Positions 10,699 through 23,000 of a DNA stretch of 64,000 nt are shown here, in pieces. The position numbers were made by a program, and so were the translations under genes. Each line of letters begins with the position of its first letter. Positions within the stretch are counted from its first letter, which is position 1. Origin of the DNA: Clavaria fumosa (taxonomy: Eukaryota; Basidiomycota; Agaricomycetes; Agaricales; Clavariaceae); the NCBI GenBank assembly GCA_951802425.1, contig OX637803.1, positions 1,674,001-1,738,000 of the forward strand. Direction: 5' to 3'. Below the pieces are notes generated by a model. The model searched no databases. It was not told the DNA's origin and worked only from the letters and a program-made list of their open reading frames with translations.

Positions 10699-13600
10699 TC
10701 ATCCAACCGGCGTGGGATAAGAGCCGTTCTCCATCTTCAGCGCAGGCGATGGTGGCGGGTAGGTGTGACCGTAGATGACATGACCGTGTTTCATATGGGG
10801 TTGCCGGGCGGGGATGGAGAATCCGTGTTGATGCGGTTGGTAGTGCGCGAACGTAAACGTGTTCGGCTGCGAAGATGATGGTGGCCCAGGAGGGTTGTGG
10901 TGGATGTACGCGCCGTCACGTCGGAGGTACGAGTCTCCATTGATCGGCTGCTGGATGTAAGGACTCACGGAACCGCCTGCCGAACTGGACGTCTGCGCGG
11001 CTAGCGGGGTCGGATTTGGCTGAGCCGAATCGGGTAGAGAGGGTGGCAAGGACCCGTTGGCCAGGAAGACGTGTTGCTGCTGCGGTGGCACGCTGTGTCC
11101 GTTCAGGTGGGATGCTGGGGGTTGCGACTTCCGTTTGCGGCAGCGCCGACAGACGAAATCCTCGACATCCCAGTTGCGTTTCGGCCGTCCCACGCGGAGG
11201 TCGGCGCTGTCGTGGCATAAAATATGCTGCCATTTCGAACAAGAGCTGCAGCACATGATAGGCGACCCGTCGTCCTTGAGAAAAAGGCCAGTACTGTAAG
11301 TGAGAAAATAAAATTGAACACAATTCGAGAGACGTACCTGATTAATCGTATGCTTGAAGCAGATTTCACAATCCAGTTCCCAATCTTCTCCTGCCGGAGT
11401 CCGAGTTCCGCTGCTGCCACCATTGACGATATGATGTTGTATCGGCAGGACGCCAAGAGAATCCAGCGCAGCACCATCTCCAACTACGTCTATCGCGGTG
11501 TCAGGCCTGCACAAGCAGAAAAGGACAGATTAGCCCTCAAAAAAACACATATCGCGCACACAACAAAGAAATAGACTGACGTGTCCTCCTGCTTCTTCGC
11601 CGCCAGCAGCTCCTTGGCTTCGCGCTCTCTCTTCCGCTGCTCGCGCGCGTTCTCCCTCTTGGTCCGCTCGGCTTCTTCCTTCTCCAGACGAGCCTGCCGC
11701 CGGCGCGCACGCGCCAGCAGCTCCTCGTCTTCCGCCTTCTTCTTGGCGATCACTCGCGCCTCTTCCCGCTCGCTCTCCTTGATCGCGATGCGCGACGAGC
11801 GCTTTCGATGCATGACGGCTGCTTCAATGCGTCGCTTCCGCTCGATCTCCTGTTATATTTCTCCCTTCTCAGCGCGAACGACGCCAAAGACAAAAGAAGA
11901 AAACAAAAAACCATTACCCTCAGACTCTCGGTAACGACAGGAACGATATTCTTCACGAGCACCGAATGCAGTGCCTTCTCGGCATAATGCGTCGCCTTCT
12001 CGAACCGCTCAGCGATGTGCTCCCACTCGTAGAGCGTCACGCAGATCTAAAGACGCGGGGCATCAGAGGCACCATATCGTACTAACTGCCAAATCGGCAC
12101 TCACCGTCTCCCACTCAATGAAGTCCGCCGGAAGGGCTAACGGCGCGTCACCACCACCGCCACCTGGGTCGCCATCCTGCGTTCGCTCGTCCTCCACAGC
12201 GCAATCGGCTTGCCGACTCGCAAGTGTTGCCTCCGAGCTCGAAGGGTCTGCGACTTGCGGGAGCGGGGCCGACTCGCCCTCGTCGCATGGAACAGTCGGT
12301 GTCGGAGGCGAGTTCTCGCTCAAGTCTGTAAGCTCACTAACGGACTCCAGATCACTCTCCAAGCCCGTCTTGAGCACCCGCAACGGCGCAGGTTCCTCCT
12401 CACCCTTGCTGTCCACGTCGGCCAGCGGCGGCTCGTCGTCGCCGTCCCCACCAGTACCGCCCTCGCCCGCAAGCCACTCATCGGGGATAGGCTGCCACTC
12501 CTCCGCGCCCCCCTCCCCACGGAGCCTCGCGCTCACGCGCGTCCCTAACGGCCGCGGCGCCGGCGAGCGCCGTCGTCTGCGCTGCTGCGAGGGCGAGGGC
12601 GAAGTAGCGGCAGCACCCCGGCGCGCCTTCTCCGACGCGACTTCGCGCCGGAACTCGGCCATCGCCTTCGCGTGCACGTCGAGCTTCATGTTCGCTTGGA
12701 TCTTGGCCGCGCGCCCGCGTGGCGGAGGAGCCGCGGCCTCGGGCTGTGTCGCTGCGGCACGGGCAGAGGCGTCAGAGCCACCGGTGCCCTTCGCTCGGAG
12801 GGTGGTCTTGGCGCGCTTTTTTTTCGGAGAGGCATTGGCCGCTGGCTTCGCTGAAGTGGAGGCCTTCGCGTTCTTGCTGCCGCTGTTATTGGTGCGTTTG
12901 CGTTTCAGAGACTTGGGGGGTTTCGGTGGCTCGCGCTGTATCCACAATCGATCCGCTGGTGGGATCGCTCGGTCAGGCACAAACAAAACTGTCATTGGAT
13001 TGGGCTCCATACCGCCAATCAACCAATAAGCATTGCGTTGCGAGTCGTAACCGACGGGTTCAATCCGCTGCACAAGAAACGATGTCAAAGACAGAAAGAG
13101 CGAGCAAACAAATCCGGGCTTACCCACTGCGCCGTCTCGTCGTCATCCTTCATGGCCGCTCTTAACCGCAAAGGATTATGGAACTGCCACTCGATCAAAT
13201 GGTGGAGGGTGTCCAGTTTAGTGAGCATGGGAAGCTCGAGCCAGTCTTTGGACTCCTCTCGCTCGTCATCATCCACCGGGCGTGTAAGCGGCCTGGGGTC
13301 TACAGAGGCAGAATTACGCGAGACGGGGACGGGGCTGCCCTGCCGCGTATACGGGACGGAACCAGGGGTGGGCGTCGCGTTTCTCGACGGCGTTTCGGGG
13401 CCGGGGTCGCGATCCGCGCTGGGTTCCCCCGCTCCCGCCGACGCGTCTTGGGTGAGGGGAGTTGGTGCATCGTGTACGCTCTCTGCACGCATGAACCCAG
13501 ACAGAGGCTCCGGACCGATAGGGTTGGCCTCGGGGTCGCGCTTGTAGTATTGCTTTCTCAACGCTGTTTGCCAATTCTCCATGCTTCCCGAGAAGGCCAG

Positions 13601-14016
13601 TTAGAGGGCGAGGGAGACTTGGAAAAGAGCAGGAAATGACCCACGAGATCTTCCTATCCTGCGTCAAGGTACACAGAAGTCTGTGTACCAGGCGAGGCAG
13701 AAAAACATTTGTTGAGTTCGCCAAGTCGTTTTCAATGTCCTGGTGGGCGAGAGAACGAGTAGCGTCAGCGCATTTGCTCCAAACATGGACGACAATGGGT
13801 AAGAAAAAAAATCACACAACCGACACTGACCGTAAGAGAAACGTCGTTCATAGCAAACAGGGCATTGAATGTGAAGAAGAATTGGCTCAAAGCCGCCCAT
13901 TTCCACTGCCGCCTGAGTTCGAGGAGGGCTGGTGGCTGAGGAGGCTGGACGAGTTGACGAGCGAATGAGCTTGTCACAGACGGTGGCAAGTTCGAGGTGG
14001 CGGTGCGACGAGGCAT
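10699..14016 (-). CDS. DDT/WHIM/PHD-finger chromatin protein (RSF1/CECR2-like layout)
   Basis: Eight exons: 14016-13831, 13739-13641, 13576-13124, 13067-12105, 12046-11918, 11849-11581, 11506-11338 and 11274-10699 (947 aa), all in phase. Residues 25-95 look like a DDT-type helical domain (SQFFFTFNALFAMNDVSLTD). Residues about 210-265 look like WHIM (KLDTLHHLIEWQFHNPLRL, IEPVGYDSQRNAYWLIG). A basic, low-complexity region follows, with two EWE-type segments and a charged coiled coil (REEARVIAKKKAEDEELLA). The PHD finger has CEIC, MCCSSCSKWQHILC and FVCRRCRKRK. DDT-WHIM proteins are accessory subunits of ISWI remodellers and PHD fingers read histone tails, so a nucleosome-remodelling role is likely. 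The subunit identity is inferred. Confidence 0.78.
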
Positions 14017-14627
14017 GTGTCGACGCGATGGCTTGCAGAGGGTGTTGCTGCGTGTTTCCGCAAACGGAGAAAGTTAGTTCGGGGTGGCAGAACAGGACGA
14101 TGAGAGGGTTGTACGCAGGCACAAGCGTCGGAGGAGGCGCCAGACAACTAAACGAACGAGGTTTACAGTACGAGTAATATATCCTGTGTGGAGTGCGAAC
14201 AAGTCGAGTTCGTCGTTGCCGACAGCGAGCAAAAGCCTTTGTCCCTGTGTTGTATTACAAGCCGGATGACCCTTCCTTTCTCTGACTGTTGTTTGTGTTT
14301 GTGGTTTATTTGGTAAAGACAAACAATGTATAACAATTATGTAATATTATGTAATCCAGTTTTGAGTCGTTTCTTCCGCGACCGAGCTTTGGCAGATTTG
14401 GACAATTTTCGAACCAACGGTGGCTGATAGCTAACGAGGGGAGAGGGGGTCAGCATAGTGGGGAAAAATCATATCCAGTGAGAAACTGATTCACGTCGTG
14501 TTCTCGTTCAGCCCCTTGGTTATCGCTTGTCGGCTTAGTGTGACACGCATGAATGGCGTTTTGATTTCGTTAACGCTGGAGAAAGTCGTCAACTTGTCGT
14601 CCTAGACGGATTTTCAAACAAACAACG
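14017..14627. other. intergenic region upstream of the PHD gene
   Basis: About 610 bp between the PHD gene start and the 3' end of the Alba gene. I see no conserved coding frame or repeat. It should hold the PHD gene promoter. Confidence 0.5.
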
Positions 14628-15165
14628 TTACTGTGTCTTGTTCTTCAACGCAAGGAGTAGCATCTCACTCCTTTCGCCAACACCGTCGGTGGATGTCTCC
14701 TCCAAAGTGCCTATTTCGTTGTATTGATATAGCCCCAACGACGGCGCCGGACTCGTCTTGAGCCATTCTCGCTTAATGATTTCCACCACAGAAATCAGAC
14801 GCGGGATCACCAGGGTCGATTGGCGCACACGACGACTCGCTGCTTCCTCCGCATCCGACGCGGCTGCAGGACGCGACTCCTCCGATTTAGCTTCCTCTGT
14901 CTGTTTGCTGGGCAGTGTGTGCAGAATCAACGGCCGTTCTGCGTTCTCCTATCGTCATCCCATCGCGTCGCGTCAGGCGACAAGGTCTCAAGTCATAAAA
15001 TTGAGCTCATAGGCGAACCTTCAAGTAATTCAGCGAAAACGCGACCCAAGCCCCCATCTTTCCACCGCTTGTAATGCGGATTTCATGCGGTTTGTCATCA
15101 GTCTTCTCTTCCATTTCTTCCATGAAGGCGATGAGGCGTGGAATATCGTTACGGGACAAACTCAA
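14628..15165 (-). CDS. Alba-domain nucleic-acid-binding protein
   Basis: Two clear exons read on the minus strand. The first gives SRNDIPRLIAFMEEMEEKT, then KPHEIRITSGGKMGAWVAF and SLNYLK. After an intron of about 70 nt the second gives ENAERPLILHTLPSKQTEEA, an acidic Ala/Glu stretch, TLVIPRLISVVEIIKREW and LYQYNEIGTLEE, ending at 14628. The HEIRITSGGKM and SVVEIIKR strings are the first strand and second helix of the Alba fold, as in RNase P/MRP protein Rpp25 and chromatin Alba proteins. A charged insertion of about 35 residues separates the two halves. The first exon probably has a short upstream partner that I could not place, so the start is uncertain. Confidence 0.72.
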
Positions 15166-15846
15166 GATAGACACAAGCACGGCCCGATATAGACATAAGC
15201 ACAGCTCGATATGGACATAATGTAGGGTATTTGTAACAACATCGTTGCCTTACCATGTCCCCACGGAGCGACTCTACAGCTGTAGGTTAGATGAGTGGAT
15301 TACACATTCAGTTTGCAGACTATGATTTTTTGAAGAGACGAGGAAGAGGTCCCGCATCATTCGTATGTGTGATCAAAAGGTGATGACGCTCGTTGATTTT
15401 CTGAACCATTCATTGCCTGGTCATGTAACCATTCCTTATAATAGGTCAATGTCGAATATGACCCGATTCATGGCCTCTGGGTACCTACAGAAGGTACAGT
15501 GCTCTCCCGCGGCGGAGGACCAGGTATAGCCAGGGGACTCCCCTCGCCGGATTTACGGAGCTTGTTCGCGTAGTCTTTGACAGCTGCTGCAGCCAGCTGT
15601 TCGAGCTCGTGAGTGAGGCATTCGCGCGTAAAACTTTCAAAAAAGGACAACGAACGTGATGATCATCATAGCTCGAGCCTGAGTAGCACGCCACGACGGC
15701 GATGGGGCAACAATGACCATTCTTTTACGTCCCTCCTGAGCGTTCAGTGTCTCCTGGATAGTTGGAATGCAAGAATCACCTCAAGCCAGATCGGGAATGC
15801 TATGGAGCGTGGTGTGCAACAGCAATATCAGACTCTTTGGAGACGG
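15166..15846. other. intergenic/5' region with a small degenerate repeat and a short unidentified frame
   Basis: Three degenerate copies of a 21-22-bp unit (gatat-gacataagcac type) lie at about 15166-15222. A 60-codon minus-strand frame at 15468-15650 (helical, MSFFESFTRECLTHELEQLA) could be an upstream exon of the Alba gene or nothing. Its identity is not recognised. Confidence 0.3.
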
Positions 15847-16272
15847 CTACGCACCACCACCGTTGACTTGTTGGGGCTCGTCCTGCAGTCCCATCTGCTT
15901 TGGAGTCTTGCCCATCGCCCCCATCCCTTTTTCTACGTAGTAAGACGAGTGACCGGTCCGCTTAACGACGTTGATCATGCCCTCCAGACAAGCCCAGCTA
16001 TCCAGACTGACATCTGCAACGCCGGCAACATGTCCGAGGTCGCCCACGGTGCACGCAAAGAGCGTGTGTCCCGCGATGGTCTGGATCGATAGGACGAGGC
16101 CCTTGCCTCTGATGTGACGCTGAGATGCACGGAAGCGTTTACGCATGGACAGGCCGATGGTGACCGCATCGTTCGCAGAAAAGGAGGGAAAGCGATAGGC
16201 ACCCTCCTCCGAGAGGACCTGCGTTGCAATCTCGGCGTCGGTCTTGGGCATCTCGTGCAGAGTGCTGAACAT
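15847..16272 (-). CDS. UPF0303 family protein (GlcG/HbpS-like fold)
   Basis: A single exon of 141 codons. An internal Met at 16251 (MPKTDAEIATQ) is the more family-like start. Residues carry YRFPSFSANDAVTIGLSM, the segment KGLVLSIQTIAGHTLFACTV, then the signature NVVKRTGHSSYYVEKGMG, matching the RFGHSSYYVG motif of UPF0303. The family is related to haem-degrading/GlcG-like small proteins, and its biochemical role is unsettled. It is a full-length member (usual length about 160) with an extra Gln/Gly-rich tail. Confidence 0.8.
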   Translation of the reverse strand: MFSTLHEMPKTDAEIATQVLSEEGAYRFPSFSANDAVTIGLSMRKRFRASQRHIRGKGLVLSIQTIAGHTLFACTVGDLGHVAGVADVSLDSWACLEGMINVVKRTGHSSYYVEKGMGAMGKTPKQMGLQDEPQQVNGGGA

Positions 16273-16492
16273 ATGTCGTCGACGCTTTTATGGAGGTATG
16301 TGGGACGGTTACGACTTGTGCACCGCAGACGACACTGAGGAGAAGGAAGAAGGTATGTAATCTGGACTGAGGATGTGCCATTATCGTCTCGACCGCATCA
16401 TGAGCCTTTGCAACGAGGCAAAGTTGCCGTGTTCGACCGGGCAGGGTTGGTGGTCACGGTTCCGCGGTGGCTGGCGGCTATTGACGCCGGAC

Positions 16493-16715
16493 CGCTGGTA
16501 GACCTCTATAGAAGATACCTCCATAGAAGGGTCGTTTTGTACGCATGAAGCATGGAATTCTTCAACGATTTCGGAGGGGACGCCCCTAAGCCTTCGCCGT
16601 TCGAGCTCGTCGCCCAAGAACAGCTCAAAAGACCTTTTGCAACCCACACTCAAATATGTCCTATCGGTTCACTACTTACTGCAACACATTTAGTTGAGGC
16701 ATTAGGGAACGTCAC
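16493..16715 (+). pseudogene. 5' fragment of the peroxin gene PEX12 (frameshifted)
   Basis: From ATG 16552 the frame encodes MEFFNDFGGDAPKPSPFE and LVAQEQLK. One extra base then shifts the frame, and the family sequence continues as DLLQPTLKYVLSV before an apparent intron start. The match is to the N-terminus of PEX12, a RING peroxin of the peroxisomal import machinery. Homology with the larger copy at 24733 begins about 55 bp upstream of the ATG and stops near 16715, so only exon 1 and part of an intron are here. The frameshift and truncation make it non-functional. Confidence 0.68.
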
Positions 16716-16939
16716 TGAGTAGTGAAGGTTTACATGTTGAATCGAATAGTCCGCGTACATAATTTTGTGCCATGGAAGAATGCCGCGCCAGATATTGACC
16801 AGTTACCAATACTATAGATGACTCCATGTGCGAGGTTTGAGCATAACGTGGAAAGACACAGGGTATTCAGCATGAAAATAGTCCCAGATTCTCTATCACT
16901 GAAAGCATAACGTCCACCGTGGGGTGAAACGGGAGGTAG

Positions 16940-18442
16940 TCAAGGTGACATAACAGCAGAACAAGCCTTTCTTCCCAAGGCAAGGAGTTGGGGGTTCGGG
17001 GCACAGTCGTGAGCTTGCACATCATATAGTGACGGATATGCAACGGGAGAGCGGGATGTGACGAAACGCCTCTCATGCTCAGGGAGGCTGGCGAAGAATC
17101 TCTGGATATGCTGCGCCGAGGGACGGGCCGAGGGATCTGTACACCAGGTGCTCTGAAGAAAGTTCCAAACTCTCTCAGGGATGGAACTATAATTGCTATG
17201 CAGCGGTCGTCTGTGCTTCGACACCCTGCAGATTACCGCATATCCAGGAAGGGTAGGGAAGGGCTTCCGGCCGGTCAGAATCTGGACAAAGAAAGATAAG
17301 CAATCAGAGGACTATAAGGGTGCTCAATCGGATGAGCCCTGCCTCGAGAGCTGCGAACCCAAACGCCCAAACATCAGTTGCAGTCGTGAAGTACGACTGG
17401 TAGACCCATTCCGGGGCTATGTAACGATAGGTGATGTAGGTGTTGCCCGTGTCGCCTGCCGCAAGTGGTTGGGCAAGGCCGAAATCGGTGATGCTGGCTT
17501 GGCATTCACCGTTTATCAGGATGTTTCGCTGGATTTCGGGCTTGTAAATCTCCATTATGGAAGATATAGAGTACTCACAGGTTTGATGTCTCCATGCGCC
17601 AAACCTACGGCAGCCGAATGTAGCCACGCCAAGCCTGCAGCTATTTGCCCGAGCTACAGCGCAAGGTCAGAGGTAATCACATTTTGCATTAAGGTGGGCT
17701 TCACCAGCGGTATTGGGGGTATCCATGGATACTTGTCGAGAAACTGAATGATGTGGCCATGCTCGTAGTAAGGTGAAACGAGGCCGAGTGCTCCTCTGAT
17801 TCGATATTTGCCTAAGAAAGGCGTTATATTGGGGTGGCGGCCCGCCTTTGCCCATATCTTTGCCTCATACTGTTGAATGCGATAAGTCGACGACTGCGGA
17901 ATTAGATAGATAAAGGAAACGGCGCACTTCTAGTCTCTCTTCATCAGGCGTTCGAATCTCAACTTTAATAGCCACCTTCTGGATAGTACAGGTGAAATTC
18001 GGTCAGTGAAGGAAGGGAGAATGGGCTTTCGCACAAATTCAGAGTTGTGACCAGGACGATATAGCACGGCCTTGTAGATGTGGGAGAATCCACCCTCAGC
18101 AAAAGGAACACACTCCACATTGATCACATCCCTCAGGTAATCTTCCATGTCGAGAGCTGGGGGAGCGGAAATGTACGAGGTGAATGCAGGAGGAGAGGGA
18201 GCGATAAGCCCAGCTGGCTTGAGGGCGAATAGTGTCGTCCATATCTTTCTCGAGTCGGTCCCCCGCGTCAATGGCTCGGTAGTCCACTGTGTCTTGATCT
18301 TGAATCGGGAGGCCTTCGTTGTCACAGACCGAGCGTTTTTGTCACAGACCAGGAGTGACCAGGTATAACCCTGGTCACTCACGTGCCGCCCTATGCTACC
18401 TCGCGATCCAGCGTGTCTCGCAGTCCTAGATGATACTCTCAT
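16940..18442 (-). CDS. protein kinase, tyrosine-kinase-like group
   Basis: Multi-exon minus-strand gene. Visible kinase landmarks in order are the glycine-loop region VPFAEGGFSHIYKAVLYRPG, the ATP lysine in VAIKVEIRTPDEE, YEAKIWAKAGRHPNITPFLG, the catalytic loop LAHGDIKP...NILING, the metal site ITDFGLAQ, and activation segment end YRYIAPEWV. VWAFGFAALEVLTGRKPFP and the C-lobe WNFLQSTWCTDPSARPSAQ follow. Catalytic Lys, Asp and DFG Asp are all present. The HRD arginine is replaced (HGD), as in many such fungal kinases. The likely initiator is MEDYLRDV at 18148. The open frame runs up to 18442, where it meets the 343-bp repeat. A C-terminal tail of about 60 residues after the kinase fold has no recognised domain. 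Confidence 0.82.
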
Positions 18443-18779
18443 CCTTCCCGCCAGTTGTAGGATTGTGGGAGTAGGATGTAATAAGGACTATTAACTGCAC
18501 TAGGAACTGATTGTGTCTACATTCTGGGGGAGAGAGGCATCCGCATCTTGCGAACTCCTATCTGTGGTGTGCCGGAGGGGGAGCCACCCAACGACAAAGA
18601 CACAATCAAAGGGAGAGGAGGGAGGGTACGAATTAAGAGTGAGAGTATTATGTCGCACTACTAGTGTTACAGGAATGGTAGTGGTAGGAGAGAGAGGAAG
18701 TGTGGAATGGGATTATGTTCGAGTTTGTTTGGCTTTGTCCGAGATGTCGGACTCTTACTTTCTGTTTCGAGTCCGTGCA
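18437..18779. repeat. 343-bp dispersed repeat, intact unit 1
   Basis: The unit has a left part (18437-18589), a 37-nt middle (18590-18626) and a right part (18627-18779). The left part recurs at 18780-18932 and the right part at 23958-24110, each 153 bp without visible indels. It ends in gtccgtgca. Its class is not certain. The two possibilities are an LTR (TG...CA-like ending) and the deleted form of a larger element. Confidence 0.85.
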
Positions 18780-18932
18780 TCTCATCCTTCCCGCCAGTTG
18801 TAGGATTGTGGGAGTAGGATGTAATAAGGACTATTAACTGCACTAGGAACTGATTGTGTCTACATTCTGGGGGAGAGAGGCATCCGCATCTTGCGAACTC
18901 CTATCTGTGGTGTGCCGGAGGGGGAGCCACCC
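18780..18932. repeat. left part of the second 343-bp repeat, interrupted by a 5-kb insert
   Basis: Identical in extent to 18437-18589 and directly abutting unit 1. The sequence leaves the repeat at the bases after gagccaccc and enters unrelated GC-rich DNA. Confidence 0.85.
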
Positions 18933-20099
18933 GCAGCGGGCACCCCCGCGACCCCGGAACGGCGCCCAGACAGCAATTCATTGTCCTTCATTCAATATAG
19001 AGAGCTGCGATGTCCGAGACACTATGCCAGTATTGCAAACATACTCAGTTAGTCCTGTATTGTTGCCAAGCAAGATGTGTTTTTCCAGTAACATAGGAAG
19101 CTATCTGCAAGCCAATGGCTTAACATTTGGGAACAGTAATACAGTTGTACCTCCGAAGCAGAAACTGCATCCAGTGCAACGACATCACACTGACTGTTTG
19201 AGACTAACCTCAAGGTTACAGACTTTGAGATGATCCCAAGTCGATTGGAGAAGGAACAACCCTTCAGGGACATGGACTTCGAGACAATCTCGAGAGAAGG
19301 GACCAAGTTTGTGATCAAGCTCAAGCACAATTTACAAAAACTAGCTTGTCCAGGATCATGAAATATAACAGAGACCTTGGCAGTGCTAGGCTACATGCAC
19401 AAGGCCTGCCGTATTCGCCACAACCTCACACAGTATTACTGTAATAATGGTCAGGTGTCAAAGAACTCAGATTTTGTTGACATAACCGAATAGGACCTGG
19501 GCAGAGCTGTGGACTTTACTTGCAGTACACTTCAGACCAGTGCGGCCATGATAGACAACATAGTACATGGCAGCATGTCAGTAAGGACAGCTCATAAAAA
19601 ACCCTTGATGGACTTGTTTACATTTGATTATTGGACAAGCCAAAATGTTACAGAGATCTGCATGTGGTGCAGTGAGTTGCAGAAGCAGATGCGCATTGCC
19701 ATGAGCGGCCGAGTACTTTCTGCTTTAGTTCGCAAGATGGCCATGGTTAACGGAGAATGGCCGCATTGGCTTGACGCACTATAAGCCATGAACGCCTCAG
19801 CAGCTGCTGCTGCCTCATGAAGAAGAGATACATTGGTAATGACTAGGATGTCAGCGAAGAGACTTTTGTATGATGAAACTGATAGGGCACCTAAGGGGTT
19901 TCAGGCAGGATATTATGCAAAATGACAGGTGATACAACCACATTGTAGTGCACCGCTAACAGGATGTAGGGAGGCAACGCACATGGAATTATCTGACTTT
20001 CTGAGAGCGTTAGGGGGACCTCACATTTACAGTGTCTGTGACACCCTAAAAGGTTCCTACGAAATCAAACAATAACTTTGCTGAATGTATGGGGGTGAG
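18933..20099. other. decayed AT-richer DNA inside the insert
   Basis: No intact gene. A 91-codon plus-strand frame at 19509-19784 (FDYWTSQNVTEICMWCSELQ, VLSALVRKMAMVNGEWPHW) reads like a fossil coding segment with stops on both sides. I cannot assign a family. It may be transposon-derived. Confidence 0.35.
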
Positions 20100-23000
20100 A
20101 CACTACAATCCGACTGCGAGATAGAGGCGGACAGTAGAAAACACTATAAGCCTTAGCATCTGTCCGATATGTAGGTTGTGAAGCAAGTTCCCGACCTGCT
20201 GCGCATGTGTGGATAAGGTAGGAGGAGCCAAGGGTCCACTGCGCGGTGCGGTGCGGACCGGCCGCACAAAGGTGGAAGCTGAACCTTGGACAAGTCCAGG
20301 GGCAGCTTGGCCCACAAACCTGGTTAAACGAGGTACTATAACCACAGCCACAGCGGCAGGAGCACCGGGATGTGGGGCAGAGATGCGAAGCTGAACCTTG
20401 GTAACTCCAGGGGCAGCTTGAGCCGCAAATCTGGTTAAATGAGATACCAGAATCATAGCGATAGCGGCAGGAGCGCCGGGATGTGGGGCAGAGTTGCCCA
20501 TTCTTAGTAGCGTATTGAAAGGGGTAGCAATCACCAAACTGGTGAGCAGAGATACGTTTTGGCGTCCCGGGGCTTGATGGTGCAGGGGTGGCTAAGGCAG
20601 GAGCAGGCAGAGGTGCAGAGCTACTCCCCGGCTACGGAGGACCAGGCTGAACAGCCAAGGATCCAATACACAGTAAGGCGGGGTTTGGCCAAACCAAGTT
20701 GGAGGCTAACACCAGGCTGAGGAGCCAAAGGTTTACTACCCGGTGCGGCAGGGCCTGACTGCACAAAGGTGGAATCCGAAGACCTGGATAAGTCCAGGGG
20801 CAGCTTGAGCCGCAACCAGGCCAACTGAGGTACCCTGGCAGCGCACTAAAGGGGGTAGACACCACTTAACCTGGTGAGTGAGGAGGGACGTTCCTTGGCA
20901 TACCAGGATTTGGCAGTAAAGGGTGGCCAAGGCGGGAGGGCGAGACATAGTACAGCGGGGCCTGGCCACACAAAGGTGGAGGCTGACGACTCGGATAAGT
21001 CCAGAGGCAGCCTGAGTTGTTAAACCAGGCCACTGAGGCGCCAGAGTACCGGTCGCAGTGGCAGGAGTGCCAGGCTGTCGGGCAGAGGTGCCATTACCCA
21101 GCAGTGCCTCAAAGGAGCAGGTAAAAGCCAAAAGTACGGTAGGACTAGGCAGAGATGCCAAAGAGTCGCAAGCCCAGGTGACTGAGGTGCTAGAACACCA
21201 GATGCAGCAGCAGGAGCGCTGGGCTGAAAAACTATGGCAGCACACTGAAACGGACAGATACCACCGAGCCTAACGAGTGATGAACACTCTGAGGGGGGCA
21301 GAAAACATACCACTGAGCCCAGCGAGTGATGGACACTCTGAGGGAGGCAGAAAAACGAGCCAACGGGATGGTAGGACTAGGCAGAGATGCCAGAGAGTCA
21401 CAAATACAGGCAACCGAGGTGCCAGAACACCGGATGGACACCCAGTGGGGCTTGGCCGCACAAGGGTGGAGCCCAATGACCAAGAGAAGTCCAGGGGCAG
21501 CTTGCAAAACAGAGGTGCCGGAACAGTGGCAGAAGGGAAGAGTTGCCACTCCTTGGCAACCCTCTGGAAGGGGCGAGCCTGATGAGGGAGGAAGGAAACA
21601 CGGTCTTGGCTGCCCGACCATAAGCGAAGATGGGTTGGAGGGACTAAGGCTCCCATATAGGCCGATGGGAGGCATACTGAAGGAGAATTTCTGGCACACC
21701 AGGACCAGCAGTACTTAGCTGCCTAAGAAAACCTCCCTTCGGCACACCAGGACCTGGCGGCACAGGAACAACTAACGGTCCAGTGTTTACCGTCTGACGC
21801 AGCACCAGCACCCGAAACTGGCAGCGTAGGTATAGCTGACGGGGCAAAGGCACCCAAAGCTAGCAGCGTAGGCACAGCTTACGGGGTCACAGCACCCTAA
21901 AAGCTAGCGTAGGCCTAAAACTAGCAGCGTAGGCCCCAAAACTGGCAGCACAGGCCCAAAACTAGTGGCGTAGGGGCAACGGCACCCGAAGCCGGCGGCG
22001 TAGGAACAGCTGAAGGGGCAAAGGCACCTGGCAACTGGCGGCATAGGGGCAATGGCACCCGAAAACTGGCAGCCGAAAGGGCAACGGCACCCAAAACCGG
22101 CTATGGCACAGCTGATGGGGCAACGGCAACTGAAAACTAGCAGTGTGGGGGTCAACGGCACCCGAAAACTGGCAGCATAGGTACAGCTGAAGGGGCAATG
22201 ACACCCAACACTGGCCATGGCACAGCTGATGGGGCAACGGCACCCAAAAACTGGCAGCATAGGTAATGCTGATGGGGCAAAGGCACCTGAAAACTAGTGG
22301 CGTAGGGGCAATGGCACCCGAAACCGGCGGCATAGGTACAGCTGAAGGGGCAACGGCACCCAAAACTGGCCACGGCAACAGCACCCAAAAACTGGCAGCA
22401 TAGATAACACTGACGGGGCAAAGGCACCCAAAAACTAGAGGCGTAGGGGCAATGGCACTCGAAACCAGTGGCATAGGTACAGCTGAAGCGGCACCCAAAA
22501 CTGGCCACGGCACAGCTGATGGGGCAACAGCACAAAGGTAATGCTGACGGGGCAAAGGCACCCGAAAACTAGCTGTGTAGGGGCAACGGCACCCGAAACC
22601 GGCGGCGTAGGAACAGCTGAAGGGGCAACGGCACCCAAAACTGGCACGGCACAGCTGATGGGGCAACAGCACCCAAAAACTGGCAGCATAGGTAACGCTG
22701 ATGGGGCAAAGGCACCCAAAAACTGGTGGCATAGGGGCAATGGCACCCAAAACTGGCAGCCGAAGGGGCAGCGGCACCCAAAACTGGCCACAGCACGGCT
22801 GATGGGGCAACGGCACCCAAAAACTGGCAGCATAGGTAATGCTGACGGGGCAAAGGCAACTGAAAACTAGCGGCGTAGGGGCAACAGCCCGGAAAACCGG
22901 CGGCGTAGGAACAGCTGAAGGGGCGACGGCACCCAACACTGGCCGCATAGGTACAGCTGATGGGGCAACAGCACCCAAAAACTGGCAGCATAGGTAACGC

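Noticed and set aside
11275..11337. Acceptor at ttacag/TACTGG for the PHD-finger exon
   Set aside because: It puts the PHD cysteines out of frame; the acceptor at ctcaag/GACGAC gives a correct C4HC3 spacing.
11971..13029. 352-codon plus-strand open frame opposite the PHD gene
   Set aside because: It is the antisense of a GC-rich low-complexity exon of the PHD/WHIM gene, whose minus-strand frame splices cleanly and carries the domains.
13649..13690. Possible intron of about 30 nt inside PHD gene exon 2 (gtacacag...cgcag)
   Set aside because: Too short for fungal splicing, and reading through keeps the frame with a plausible helix (VHRLLCTLTQDRKIS).
17945..17985. gttcgaatctc string suggesting a tRNA T arm
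   Set aside because: No matching acceptor, D or anticodon stems around it, and it lies inside a kinase exon.
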